A DNA stretch of 64,000 nt from Mycolicibacterium xanthum (GTDB taxonomy: Bacteria > Actinomycetota > Actinomycetes > Mycobacteriales > Mycobacteriaceae), in the NCBI RefSeq assembly GCF_019710635.1, contig NZ_JAIFZS010000003.1, forward strand, positions 104,015 through 168,014, written 5' to 3'. The notes under the pieces were generated by a model, which had not been told where the DNA came from, searched no databases, and was given only the letters and a program-made list of their open reading frames with translations. Positions 24,718 through 31,871 of this stretch are shown here, in pieces (the first letter of the stretch is position 1; every line of letters starts with the position of its first letter). The position numbers and the translations under genes were made by a program.

Positions 24718-25239
24718 ATGGGAGCGCAGCGCACACAGGCGCAGCAGAAGGCGGTCGACGCCCCGGACGGCTTCGGTGTGGCGGTGGTCCGCGAGGACGG
24801 CACGTGGCGGTGCACCGCGCTGAGTCCCGCCGCGCTGGCGAGCCTGACCGCAGCGGAGCAGGAGCTTTGTCAATTGCGCAGTGCCGGAGCAGTTTTCGGG
24901 CTGCTCGACATCGATGACGAGTTCTTCGTGATCGTCCGGCCGGCGCCGTCGGGCACCCGCCTGTTGCTGTCGGACGCGACCGCGGCACTGGACTACGACA
25001 TCGCCGCCGAGGTGCTCGACAAGCTGGATTACGACATCGACGAGGAGGACCTCGACGATGCCGACCCGTTCGAGGAGGGGGACGTCGGGCTGCTGTCCGA
25101 CCTCGGGCTGCCTCCCGCGGTGTTGAGCATCATCCTCGACGAGTCCGACCTCTACGCCGACGAGCAGATCGGCCGCATCGCCAGGGAGATGGGGTTCGCC
25201 GACGAGCTGTCGGCCGTCCTCGATCGTCTGGACAGGTGA
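24718..25239 (+). CDS. tRNA adenosine deaminase-associated protein (Rv3753c-like)
   Basis: A 173-residue actinobacterial protein always found next to tadA. The N-terminal half (GFGVAVVREDGTWRCTALSP, VFGLLDIDDEFFVIVRP) is beta-rich; a strongly acidic segment DYDIDEEDLDDADPFEEGD follows, then helices ending IAREMGFADELSAVLDRLDR. Function is unknown, but the fixed neighbourhood suggests a role with TadA. A TACCGT box lies just upstream of the ATG at 24718 and may give a leaderless mRNA. Its stop overlaps the tadA GTG by 4 bp. Confidence 0.87.
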   Translation: MGAQRTQAQQKAVDAPDGFGVAVVREDGTWRCTALSPAALASLTAAEQELCQLRSAGAVFGLLDIDDEFFVIVRPAPSGTRLLLSDATAALDYDIAAEVLDKLDYDIDEEDLDDADPFEEGDVGLLSDLGLPPAVLSIILDESDLYADEQIGRIAREMGFADELSAVLDRLDR

Positions 25240-25691
25240 TTCCGGCCGACGAGGAGCTGATCCGGGCCGCGCTGGCGGCCGCCCGCGCGGCCGGACCGCG
25301 CGACGTGCCGATCGGGGCGGTCATCGTCGCGGCCGACGGCACCGAACTGGCCCGTGCCGCCAACGCCCGCGAGGAACTGGGCGATCCGACCGCGCACGCC
25401 GAGATCCTGGCGATGCGCGCGGCCGCGGCGGTCCTGGGTGACGGGTGGCGGCTGGAGGGTGCGACGCTGGCGGTCACGGTCGAGCCGTGCACGATGTGCG
25501 CCGGTGCGCTGGTCATGGCCCGGATCGCGCGAGTCGTGTTCGGGGCGTGGGAGCCCAAGACCGGGGCGGTCGGGTCGCTGTGGGACGTGGTGCGCGACCG
25601 GCGGCTCAACCACCGTCCGCAGGTGCACGGCGGCGTGCTGGGCGACGAGTGCGCCGCGCTGCTGGAGGAGTTCTTCGCGCGCCAGCGCTGA
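25236..25691 (+). CDS. tadA: tRNA-specific adenosine deaminase TadA
   Basis: A 151-residue cytidine/deoxycytidylate deaminase-fold enzyme. Zinc-site motifs are HAEILAMRAA (HAE) and PCTMCAGALVMARI (PCxxC), with GAxEPKTGAVGS and LNHRPQVHGGVL downstream as in TadA. It converts A34 to inosine in tRNA-Arg(ACG), the tRNA that is encoded at 6292. GTG start at 25236 overlaps the preceding gene (GTGA), so the two are coupled. Same order as Rv3753c-Rv3752c. Confidence 0.93.
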   Translation: MIPADEELIRAALAAARAAGPRDVPIGAVIVAADGTELARAANAREELGDPTAHAEILAMRAAAAVLGDGWRLEGATLAVTVEPCTMCAGALVMARIARVVFGAWEPKTGAVGSLWDVVRDRRLNHRPQVHGGVLGDECAALLEEFFARQR

Positions 25692-25778
25692 GGGCCCGAT
25701 TTTTTCGCCGAGAGTGCACCCACTGCGGTGTCCGGGCCGATTTCCCGCAGCGGTTACACACTCGGTGAACGGGCGGTT

Positions 25779-25808
25779 TTGGTTTCCCCCGGTGTGCATC
25801 GGTAAGCT
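25779..25808 (+). promoter_or_regulatory. Predicted promoter of tRNA-Ser(CGA)
   Basis: TTGGTT (25779-25784) and TAAGCT (25803-25808) are 18 bp apart and end 7 bp before the mature tRNA at 25816. The spacing and the TANNCT -10 resemble the promoter I assign to the tRNA pair at 6.1 kb. Confidence 0.55.
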
Positions 25809-25815
25809 GCCACAC

Positions 25816-25906
25816 GGTGGCGTGTCCGAGCGGCCTAAGGAGCACGCCTCGAAAGCGTGTGACGGGTAACCCCCGTCCGAGGGTTCAAATCCCTCCGCCA
25901 CCGCCA
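25816..25906 (+). tRNA. tRNA-Ser (anticodon CGA)
   Basis: Class II tRNA. GGTGGCG (25816-25822) pairs with CGCCACC (25896-25902), discriminator G, encoded CCA (25904-25906). Anticodon loop CTCGAAA in the cacgc/gcgtg stem, anticodon CGA. Its 3' half is identical to that of tRNA-Ser(UGA) at 2225. A minus-strand integrase remnant starts immediately downstream, so its 3' end was probably a phage or island attachment site. Confidence 0.97.
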
Positions 25907-25945
25907 TAGCCCCTGTGCCTGCGATCCAGGTGAGGGGCTATTTTC
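25907..25945 (+). terminator. Rho-independent terminator after tRNA-Ser(CGA)
   Basis: TAGCCCCT (25907-25914) and AGGGGCTA (25933-25940) form an 8-bp stem with an 18-base loop, followed by a short T-rich run (TTTTC). It begins one base after the tRNA CCA and ends at the stop of the integrase remnant on the other strand. Confidence 0.6.
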
Positions 25946-26577
25946 ATGTTTGCTGGGCGGAGCCCTGCCCACTCTTTGCCCACGTTTTGCCCACACTTTC
26001 GGCTAAACCGGGCTGCGAATATGAGGCGTGCAGTGACTCTGCTACCGCATCGAGGTCCGTATCGAACAGGTCCGCGTACACGTCCGGAGTGACCTTCGCG
26101 GACTTGTGTCCGAGCATCCGTTCCAGCGTCATTACATCGACCCCTGCCGACACCGCCAGGCTCGCCGCGGTGTGCCGCAGATCGTGCGGGGTGACCTTCT
26201 GGACCTTCGCCCGCGTCACCGCACCGGAGAACCATCCGCGCGTCGACTTCGGCCGCGGCAGGTACTTCCCGTCCTGGCCGCCGAACACCAGATCGTCGGT
26301 GCTCTTGTCCGCGCACAGCGAGGATAACTCGTCGAGTACGAACGAGGGCACGGGTACGGAGCGGACCTTGCGGCCCTTCGTCTGCCCTGCCGCGTGATCG
26401 ACACCGAGCTCACCGCGTTCTCGGCGACAACAAGACGCCGCTTCGGGAACTCGACATCGCGAACCCGGAGTGCGATCGCCTCACCCCAGCGGAGTCCACA
26501 GAACGCCAGGACGTAGAAAAGCGGCCGGCGCTCGCCCGATTCGGCCGCCAACCGATGTACATCGTCAGCCGATAGGT
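25944..26577 (-). pseudogene. Tyrosine recombinase (integrase) catalytic-domain remnant, frameshifted and lacking its N-terminus
   Basis: Read on the minus strand, YLSADDVHRLAAESGERRPL leads to the first catalytic arginine box CGLRWGEAIALR; near 26410 the frame shifts and continues through GRKVRSVPVPSFVLDELS to HDLRHTAASLAV, MLGHKSAKVT and the nucleophile DVYADLF, ending at 25944. So the R, H-x-x-R, H and Y residues all exist but in two frames, and no core-binding domain precedes. Upstream it is fused directly to a dipeptidase fragment. Its 3' end abuts tRNA-Ser(CGA), the typical place for an island integrase; M. tuberculosis keeps an integrase remnant (Rv3751) at the same place. Confidence 0.8.
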
Positions 26578-26930
26578 ACCGACACCGAACACCGAACAGA
26601 CACCTCCGGTCCGCGCGATCGCCCTGATGAGGTCGTCCGACGTGTTGCGGTAGGTCGCGAGAACGCCGTTCGCTCCCGAGTGGGAGAAGATGACCGGTTT
26701 GGTGCTGACCTCGCAGGCCTACAGCGCGGTCCGGTTGCCGGTGTGATTGACATCGACCACCATGCCGTACTTGTTGAAGGCCTGGATGACCTTGCGGCCG
26801 TAGTCACTTAATCCGGGGTCGTCGTCTTCGGCGCAACCGCCGCCCACCGCGTTCCGAATGTTGTAGACCAACAGGCAGTAGCCGTAGCCCAGCGCTTTCA
26901 AGAGGGCCACGTTGTCGTGAATTTGCTAGA
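26578..26930 (-). pseudogene. Peptidase M19 (renal dipeptidase family) fragment with in-frame stops
   Basis: The minus strand encodes HDNVALLKALGYGYCLLVYN, RNAVGGGCAEDDDPGLSDYG, VVDVNHTG, then TAG at 26719-26721, then KPVIFSHSGANGVLATYRNT, DDLIRAIARTGGVCSVFGVG, all in one frame. These are consecutive blocks of M19 dipeptidases, including two metal-site histidines (NHTG and FSHS). Another TAG lies just upstream of the HDN block (about 26930), the N-terminal half and the C-terminus are missing, and the last codon runs straight into the integrase remnant at about 26577. It cannot make a working enzyme. Confidence 0.75.
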
Positions 26931-27263
26931 CGCCCAGCGCGACCGGCCGCTGCGACCCGCCGAGCCCACCATCGACTTCACCGACAGCGGTGAGTTCATC
27001 CCCACCAGCCCGAGTCGCGCGCAGGCGGACACCAAGGCCTCCGAACCCCGCCACGCCATTCATCACGAGGAGTCACATCATGAGTCCTATACGAGCAACG
27101 CACGCCAAATCCTCCCGCACCTACCTTTGCCCGCTCTGATCGTCTCGGCACAGCGCGCAACAAGGTTTCTCATGCAGTTGGTGCAAGGCCCCGGACGCGC
27201 CCCCGGCCCGCTAGCGTGGTCCTAATTCGAATCACACCACGTAAGCAATCGGAGTCGTCAGAT
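26931..27263. other. Island stretch without a recognisable gene
   Basis: About 330 bp between the dipeptidase fragment and the cyclopropane synthase gene. A plus-strand frame of about 100 codons crosses it but has no domain I recognise and no good ribosome site. A short 19-codon frame (27080-27139, beginning MSPIRATHAKSS) has a strong GAGGAG 7 bases before its ATG and may be the beginning of a truncated gene. GC is visibly lower than in the flanking core genes. Confidence 0.4.
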
Positions 27264-28124
27264 ATGTCGGAGCTGGAACCGAAGTACGCAGAACTGCAGT
27301 CGATTTATGACATCTCCAACGAGTTCTTCGAACTCTTTCTCGGCCCGACGATGGGTTATACGTGTTCGTACTTCCCCAGGGAAGGCTTGACCCTCGAGGA
27401 GGGTCAGCTGGCCAAGTTCGACCTGGCTCTCGGCAAGCTGGGCCTACAGCCGGGTATGACGCTTCTCGACATCGGTTGCGGTTGGGGCGCCTGCATGCAG
27501 CGGGCGATCGAGAACTACGACGTCAACGTCATTGGGCTGACCCTCAGCGAACGCCAACGCGACTACGCCGCCGCCAAACTCGCCGAGATTGGAACGGAAC
27601 GTACCGTCGAGGTCAGATTGCAGGGCTGGGAGGAGTTCGACGAGAAGGTGGATCGGATTGTGTCCATCGGCGCCTTCGAGCACTTCGGCCACAATCGCTA
27701 CGACGACTTCTTTGAGATGGCCCACACCGCACTGCCCGAGGATGGGGTGATGCTGCTGCACACGATCACCGCAATCACGCAGGCCGACGCGAAACGCCTC
27801 GGGGTGCCGATCACGTTGGAGATCGCCCGGTTCGCGAAGTTCATCGCCACCGAGATCTTCCCGGGCGGTCGCTTACCGACGGTGCCGATGGTCGAGGAGC
27901 ACGCCGCCAAGGCCGGCTTCACCCTGACCCAGGAACAAGCCATCGGGCAGTACTACCCACGCACACTCGAGATGTGGGCGGCCGGCCTGGAATCACACCG
28001 CGACGAGGCGATAGCGATGCAGTCCCAGGCGGTCTACGACCGCTACGACAAATACCTCAACGGCTGCCCACGCCTATTCCGCGAAGGCCACACCAATGTT
28101 CATCAGTTCACGCTGCAAAAGTAG
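27264..28124 (+). CDS. Cyclopropane mycolic acid synthase family SAM-dependent methyltransferase (CmaA/MmaA-like)
   Basis: A 286-residue enzyme aligned over its length with the CmaA/PcaA/MmaA family. SAM motif LLDIGCGWGACMQRA (residues 68-82); the residues that hold the active-site bicarbonate and position substrate in CmaA1 are conserved: C34 (YTCSYF), E139 (AFEHFGH), H166 (LLHTITA) and Y231 (QYYPRTLEMW). It should transfer a methylene or methyl group to a double bond in meromycolic or other acyl chains. ATG 27264 has GGAG ten bases upstream. It is intact although surrounded by pseudogenes in the tRNA-Ser(CGA) island, so it was probably acquired or relocated and kept. Exact product (cis, trans, alpha-methyl) not readable. 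Confidence 0.9.
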   Translation: MSELEPKYAELQSIYDISNEFFELFLGPTMGYTCSYFPREGLTLEEGQLAKFDLALGKLGLQPGMTLLDIGCGWGACMQRAIENYDVNVIGLTLSERQRDYAAAKLAEIGTERTVEVRLQGWEEFDEKVDRIVSIGAFEHFGHNRYDDFFEMAHTALPEDGVMLLHTITAITQADAKRLGVPITLEIARFAKFIATEIFPGGRLPTVPMVEEHAAKAGFTLTQEQAIGQYYPRTLEMWAAGLESHRDEAIAMQSQAVYDRYDKYLNGCPRLFREGHTNVHQFTLQK

Positions 28125-28182
28125 GCGGGCATGTCGCACCTACCGAAAAATCAGATGCGGGTAGAGCCGGCCGGACCCTAAC

Positions 28183-28300
28183 CTGGCGTCGTGTCACGTG
28201 CTTGTCGCCGAGCGTCGGCAGGATGAACAACCGCAACGCCTGCTCGTAGGACCGCTGAGTGTGTGCGGCTAGGGAGCGGTTGTGCTCGCTCAGATGCGCC
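28183..28300 (-). pseudogene. Integrase N-terminal core-binding domain fragment
   Basis: The minus strand encodes AHLSEHNRSLAAHTQRSYEQ then ALRLFILPTLGDKHVTRRQ, which is the SAM-like core-binding segment of mycobacteriophage-type tyrosine recombinases (a basic LAAxTxxSYExxLRLxxLPxLGD pattern). No catalytic domain follows in this frame. It lies on the same strand as, and upstream of, the catalytic remnant at 25944-26577, so both could come from one integrase gene split by rearrangement. Confidence 0.55.
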
Positions 28301-28474
28301 ACAACCCCAACAGCATCGCTGCGACCATCAGCACCGCGGCGGCCCCGCTGGCTGCCAACGCCACTCAGCTGCCCTACACCACCGACGGCGGCATGACGTC
28401 CGCAGGGGTTCGTCGGCTCGTCGGTTGGGTAACTGGCGGTGCTCAACCGCTACCGCATCAGCGCCCGGTGGCGG

Positions 28475-28540
28475 TTACAGACACGCGTCGTGCCCACGCC
28501 GTGCCCACAATCTGCCCACAGCTACAGATAACTTCACTGA
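28475..28540 (-). pseudogene. Possible C-terminal tail of a second integrase
   Basis: A minus-strand frame ends VGRLWARRGHDACL-stop at 28475. It lines up with the tail of the remnant near tRNA-Ser(CGA), VGKTWAKSGQG; on the plus strand both show repeated TGCCCAC words (25968-26000 and 28490-28520). The evidence is short, so this is only a suggestion of a second integrase 3' end. The rest of 28301-28474 holds nothing I recognise. Confidence 0.3.
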
Positions 28541-28549
28541 ACTACGGTG

Positions 28550-28744
28550 ATGTCTTTTCGCACGTTGACCGCCACAGCGCTGGTCACAGACCATCAGAAT
28601 TATGATTCGTCGATACCGAACCGCTGGTATCGGCCACAGTTGCACCGGCGTTTACTGAAAGAGATGCGGCCGCGAAAGCTGCTGTGGACGGGCGGCGATG
28701 ATCCGGCCGGTGAACGCCTCGCTAGATTTGAACGCTGTGGCTGA
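28550..28744 (+). CDS. Small hypothetical protein
   Basis: A 64-residue frame from ATG 28550 (an in-frame GTG directly precedes it). Sequence MSFRTLTATALVTDHQNYDS then NRWYRPQLHRRLLKEMRPRK, ending ARFERCG. The basic RWYRPxLxRRLLKE segment looks like a genuine protein fragment rather than noise, possibly the N-terminus of a longer enzyme cut off by rearrangement, but I cannot name it. It stops 13 bp before htpG and might only be leader sequence. No signal peptide or membrane segment. Confidence 0.3.
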   Translation: MSFRTLTATALVTDHQNYDSSIPNRWYRPQLHRRLLKEMRPRKLLWTGGDDPAGERLARFERCG

Positions 28745-28757
28745 CGAACGGAGTCCT

Positions 28758-30689
28758 ATGAACGCGCGTGTCGAGCAGTTGGAGTTCCAGGCCGAGGCAC
28801 GGCAACTGCTGGATTTGATGGTCCACTCGGTCTACTCCCACAAGGATTCGTTTCTGCGGGAGTTGATCTCGAACGCCTCGGATGCGCTGGACAAGCTTCG
28901 GCTCGAGGCGTTCCGTAACAAGGACCTGAACGTCGACACCTCCGATCTACATATCGACATCGAGGCGGACAGGGAGGCACGCACCCTGACCGTCTGCGAC
29001 AACGGCATCGGTATGACGCGCGATGAGGTCGTGGATCTGATCGGCACTCTGGCCAGGTCGGGTACCGCCGAGTTGCGTGAGCAGTTGCGCCAGGCCAAGA
29101 ACCGGGCCGCCTCAGAAGAACTGATCGGTCAGTTCGGTATCGGTTTCTACTCCGTCTTCATGGTGGCCGACAAGGTCGAGTTGCTCACCCGTAAGGCCGG
29201 CGAGAGCGAAGCCACCAGGTGGGAATCGAGCGGCGACGGCACCTACACCATCGAATCCGTCGACGACGCGCCGCAGGGAACATCGATAACCCTGCACCTC
29301 AAGCCCGAGGACGCCGAGAACGAACTGCACGACTACACCTCGGAGTCGACGATCCGGAGCCTGGTCAAGAAGTACTCCGACTTCATTGCCTGGCCCGTCC
29401 GGATGACGGTCGAGCGACGTACCCCGGCAGGCGCAGAGGGTGGCGACGAGACCGTCACCCTCGACACCGAGACCCTCAACTCGATGAAGGCGCTGTGGGC
29501 CAAGCCCAAAGATGAGGTCTCCGACGAAGAGTACAAAGAGTTCTACAAGCACATCGCGCACGCCTGGGACGATCCGCTCGAGGTCATCGCGATGAAGGCC
29601 GAGGGCACCTTCGAGTATCAGGCCCTGCTGTTCATTCCGTCACACGCCCCATTCGATCTGTTCAACCGGGACGCCCACATCGGGATACAGCTGTATGTCA
29701 AACGCGTGTTCATCATGGGCGATTGTGACCAACTGATGCCGGAATACCTGCGCTTCGTCAAGGGCGTCGTCGACGCACAGGACATGTCGCTGAATGTTTC
29801 CCGCGAAATCTTGCAGCAGGATCGTCAGATCAAGGCGATTCGTCGCCGTCTGACCAAAAAGGTCCTTTCCACGATCAAGGATCTGCAGTCCGAGCGCCCA
29901 GAGGACTACCGCACGTTTTGGACCCAGTTCGGCAGGGTCCTCAAAGAGGGCCTGCTGTCGGACTTGGACAACCAGGACACCCTGCTTCGGATTTCCTCGT
30001 TCGCCTCGACGCACAGCGAGGACGAACCCACCACCCTTGCCGGGTATGTCGAGCGAATGAAGGACGGTCAGGAGCAGATCTTCTACGCCACCGGCGAGAC
30101 CCGTCAGCAGATCCTGAAGTCGCCGCACCTCGAGGTGTTCAAGGCCAAGGGATACGAGGTCCTGCTGCTCACCGACCCGGTCGACGAGGTCTGGGTGGGA
30201 ACCGTGACCGAGTTCGACGGCAAACCGCTGCAATCGGTAGCCCGGGGAGAGGTGGACCTTGACTCCGAGGAGGAGAAGACGGCGCATGAGGCCGAGCGCG
30301 AGGAGCGGGAGAAAGAGTTCGCCGAACTGTTGACATGGTTGGAGGAGACCCTGAGTGAGCATGTCAAGGACGTGCGGCTGTCCTCTCGCCTGACCGAATC
30401 GCCGGCCTGCCTGATCACCGACGCCTTCGACATCACACCGGCGCTCGAGCGCCTCTACCGGGCTTCCGGGCAGGACCTCCCGGCCGGTAAGCGGATCCTC
30501 GAACTCAACCCGAATCATGGGCTCGTCATCGGCCTGCGCCAGGCGCACAAAGACCGCCCTGACGATCCATCGGTCGCTGAGACGGCCGAACTGCTCTACG
30601 GCACAGCACTTCTCGCAGAAGGCGGCGAATTGGAGGATCCGGCACGGTTCGCCGAGTTGCTCGCGGATCGGTTGACCCGCACCGTCTAG
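28758..30689 (+). CDS. htpG: Chaperone protein HtpG (Hsp90)
   Basis: A 643-residue Hsp90. N-terminal GHKL ATPase domain with RELISNASDALDKLR, DNGIGMT and GQFGIGFYS nucleotide motifs; middle domain with the catalytic-loop arginine region LNVSREILQQDRQIKAIRR; C-terminal dimerisation domain to residue 643. No eukaryotic charged linker or MEEVD tail, as usual in bacteria. ATG 28758 has ACGGAG nine bases upstream; an in-frame GTG shortly before it is less likely. It stands alone just outside the decayed island. ATP-dependent protein folding chaperone of the cytosol. Confidence 0.95.
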   Translation: MNARVEQLEFQAEARQLLDLMVHSVYSHKDSFLRELISNASDALDKLRLEAFRNKDLNVDTSDLHIDIEADREARTLTVCDNGIGMTRDEVVDLIGTLARSGTAELREQLRQAKNRAASEELIGQFGIGFYSVFMVADKVELLTRKAGESEATRWESSGDGTYTIESVDDAPQGTSITLHLKPEDAENELHDYTSESTIRSLVKKYSDFIAWPVRMTVERRTPAGAEGGDETVTLDTETLNSMKALWAKPKDEVSDEEYKEFYKHIAHAWDDPLEVIAMKAEGTFEYQALLFIPSHAPFDLFNRDAHIGIQLYVKRVFIMGDCDQLMPEYLRFVKGVVDAQDMSLNVSREILQQDRQIKAIRRRLTKKVLSTIKDLQSERPEDYRTFWTQFGRVLKEGLLSDLDNQDTLLRISSFASTHSEDEPTTLAGYVERMKDGQEQIFYATGETRQQILKSPHLEVFKAKGYEVLLLTDPVDEVWVGTVTEFDGKPLQSVARGEVDLDSEEEKTAHEAEREEREKEFAELLTWLEETLSEHVKDVRLSSRLTESPACLITDAFDITPALERLYRASGQDLPAGKRILELNPNHGLVIGLRQAHKDRPDDPSVAETAELLYGTALLAEGGELEDPARFAELLADRLTRTV

Positions 30690-30740
30690 GGAGGACCCAC
30701 AATGGTAGGGGAGTGTCGGTAGCGCTTCCCGGCCGGGCCG

Positions 30741-30850
30741 TCAGGTTGATTTCGGCGCCGGACGGTCGGGCTGGGCACCACCGAGGGCCAACAGGCCCAT
30801 CGCGATATCGGCCACAATCGGCCGCGGGTCGTACTTGCCGGGCCGATCGG
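30741..30850 (-). pseudogene. Possible C-terminal fragment of a TetR-type regulator
   Basis: Between the E1 beta stop and htpG, the minus strand encodes GKYDPRPIVADIAMGLLALG followed by about twelve residues and a TGA at 30741. This looks like the end of a TetR-family ligand-binding domain. No helix-turn-helix or upstream body is present because the E1 beta gene occupies that DNA. The match is short and the call tentative. Confidence 0.25.
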
Positions 30851-30857
30851 CGCAACC

Positions 30858-31871
30858 CTATCGCCGGCAGCGAAGCCGCCGAACGGCGTCGACTATTCGC
30901 TCGCGGTTCGGCAGCACCTCCCGCTCCAGGTCGCGGGCGTACGGGATCGTCGACTCGACCGCGACACGAGCGAACTTCGCCGCCAAGCCTTCCTCGGCGA
31001 GGATGGCGGCGACCTCTCCGGTGAGTCCCCCGCGAATGTAGTCTTCGTCGACGGCGACGACCGCCCCGGTGCGGCCCACCGCCTGGACTATCGCGGCGCG
31101 ATCGAGGGGGGCCACCGTCCGTACATCGAGGACCGTGCAGTCGATGCCGTCGTCAGCAAGCACCTCTGCGGCCTCAAGCGCGCGGTGCACGCCGACACCG
31201 ACGCTGACGAGGGCGACGTCTCCGCCGTGCCGGCGGATCGCAGCCTGGCCGAGTGGTGTCGCGACGAGGTCGGGTACCTCACCCGTCGCCCCGGTGGCCG
31301 GCACGTCGAACGCAACCCCGGGCCTGCTTGCTCCGCCCAGGTAGTCGAGCAAGTAGTCGGCGAGCAACTTGTGTTCCATGAAGATGACCGGACCGTCGTG
31401 GTCGATCGCGGCAATCATGAGCCCCGCCGCATCGGCCGGTGTGGACGGCACCACCACGGTGAGCCCGGGGATACCCGCGAGCATGCCCCACAGCGCCTGC
31501 CCGTGCTGGCCGCCATCGCCGTAACCGGCCCCGCACGAAGTGCGTACGACGAGCGGACACCGCCATTGGCCGCCGGAGAACGCCTCGATCTTGGCGGCGT
31601 GGTTGAGCAGGGCGTCCAAGGCCACTCCGATGAAGTCGACCAACATGATCTCGACGACCGGGCGCAGCCCCGCCATCGCGGCGCCGACCGCCGCGCCGAG
31701 GAATGCCGACTCACTTATCGGTGTGTCCATGACGCGGCTTGCGCCGAAACGCGCCAGGAGGTTTCGGCGCAGTATCCGGACATCTTCACCGAAGGTGACC
31801 ACCCGTTGGTCGCGGGCCATGGCGGATGCCAACCCTTCGTCGATGGCATCGGCGAACGTCATCACCGTCAT
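30858..31871 (-). CDS. TPP-dependent 2-oxoacid/acetoin dehydrogenase E1 component, beta subunit
   Basis: A 337-residue E1 beta subunit. Transketolase-type pyrimidine domain with VVTFGEDVRILRRNLLARFG, DTPISESAFLGAAVGAAMAG (catalytic Glu in SES/AF region) and RTSCGAGYGDGGQHGQALWG, then the C-terminal domain with TVLDVRTVAPLDRAAI and VVAVDEDYIRGGLTGEV. Closest in layout to acetoin or branched-chain oxoacid dehydrogenases. Its start overlaps the alpha-subunit stop (ATGA at 31868-31871). No E2 or E3 gene lies beside it. It is the last gene of the long minus-strand block that begins at 43.8 kb. Confidence 0.9.
   Translation of the reverse strand: MTVMTFADAIDEGLASAMARDQRVVTFGEDVRILRRNLLARFGASRVMDTPISESAFLGAAVGAAMAGLRPVVEIMLVDFIGVALDALLNHAAKIEAFSGGQWRCPLVVRTSCGAGYGDGGQHGQALWGMLAGIPGLTVVVPSTPADAAGLMIAAIDHDGPVIFMEHKLLADYLLDYLGGASRPGVAFDVPATGATGEVPDLVATPLGQAAIRRHGGDVALVSVGVGVHRALEAAEVLADDGIDCTVLDVRTVAPLDRAAIVQAVGRTGAVVAVDEDYIRGGLTGEVAAILAEEGLAAKFARVAVESTIPYARDLEREVLPNRERIVDAVRRLRCRR

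Noticed and set aside
26917..27225. A 102-codon plus-strand frame in the island
   Set aside because: No ribosome site at its start, composition without a recognisable domain, and it overlaps the end of a pseudogene on the other strand.
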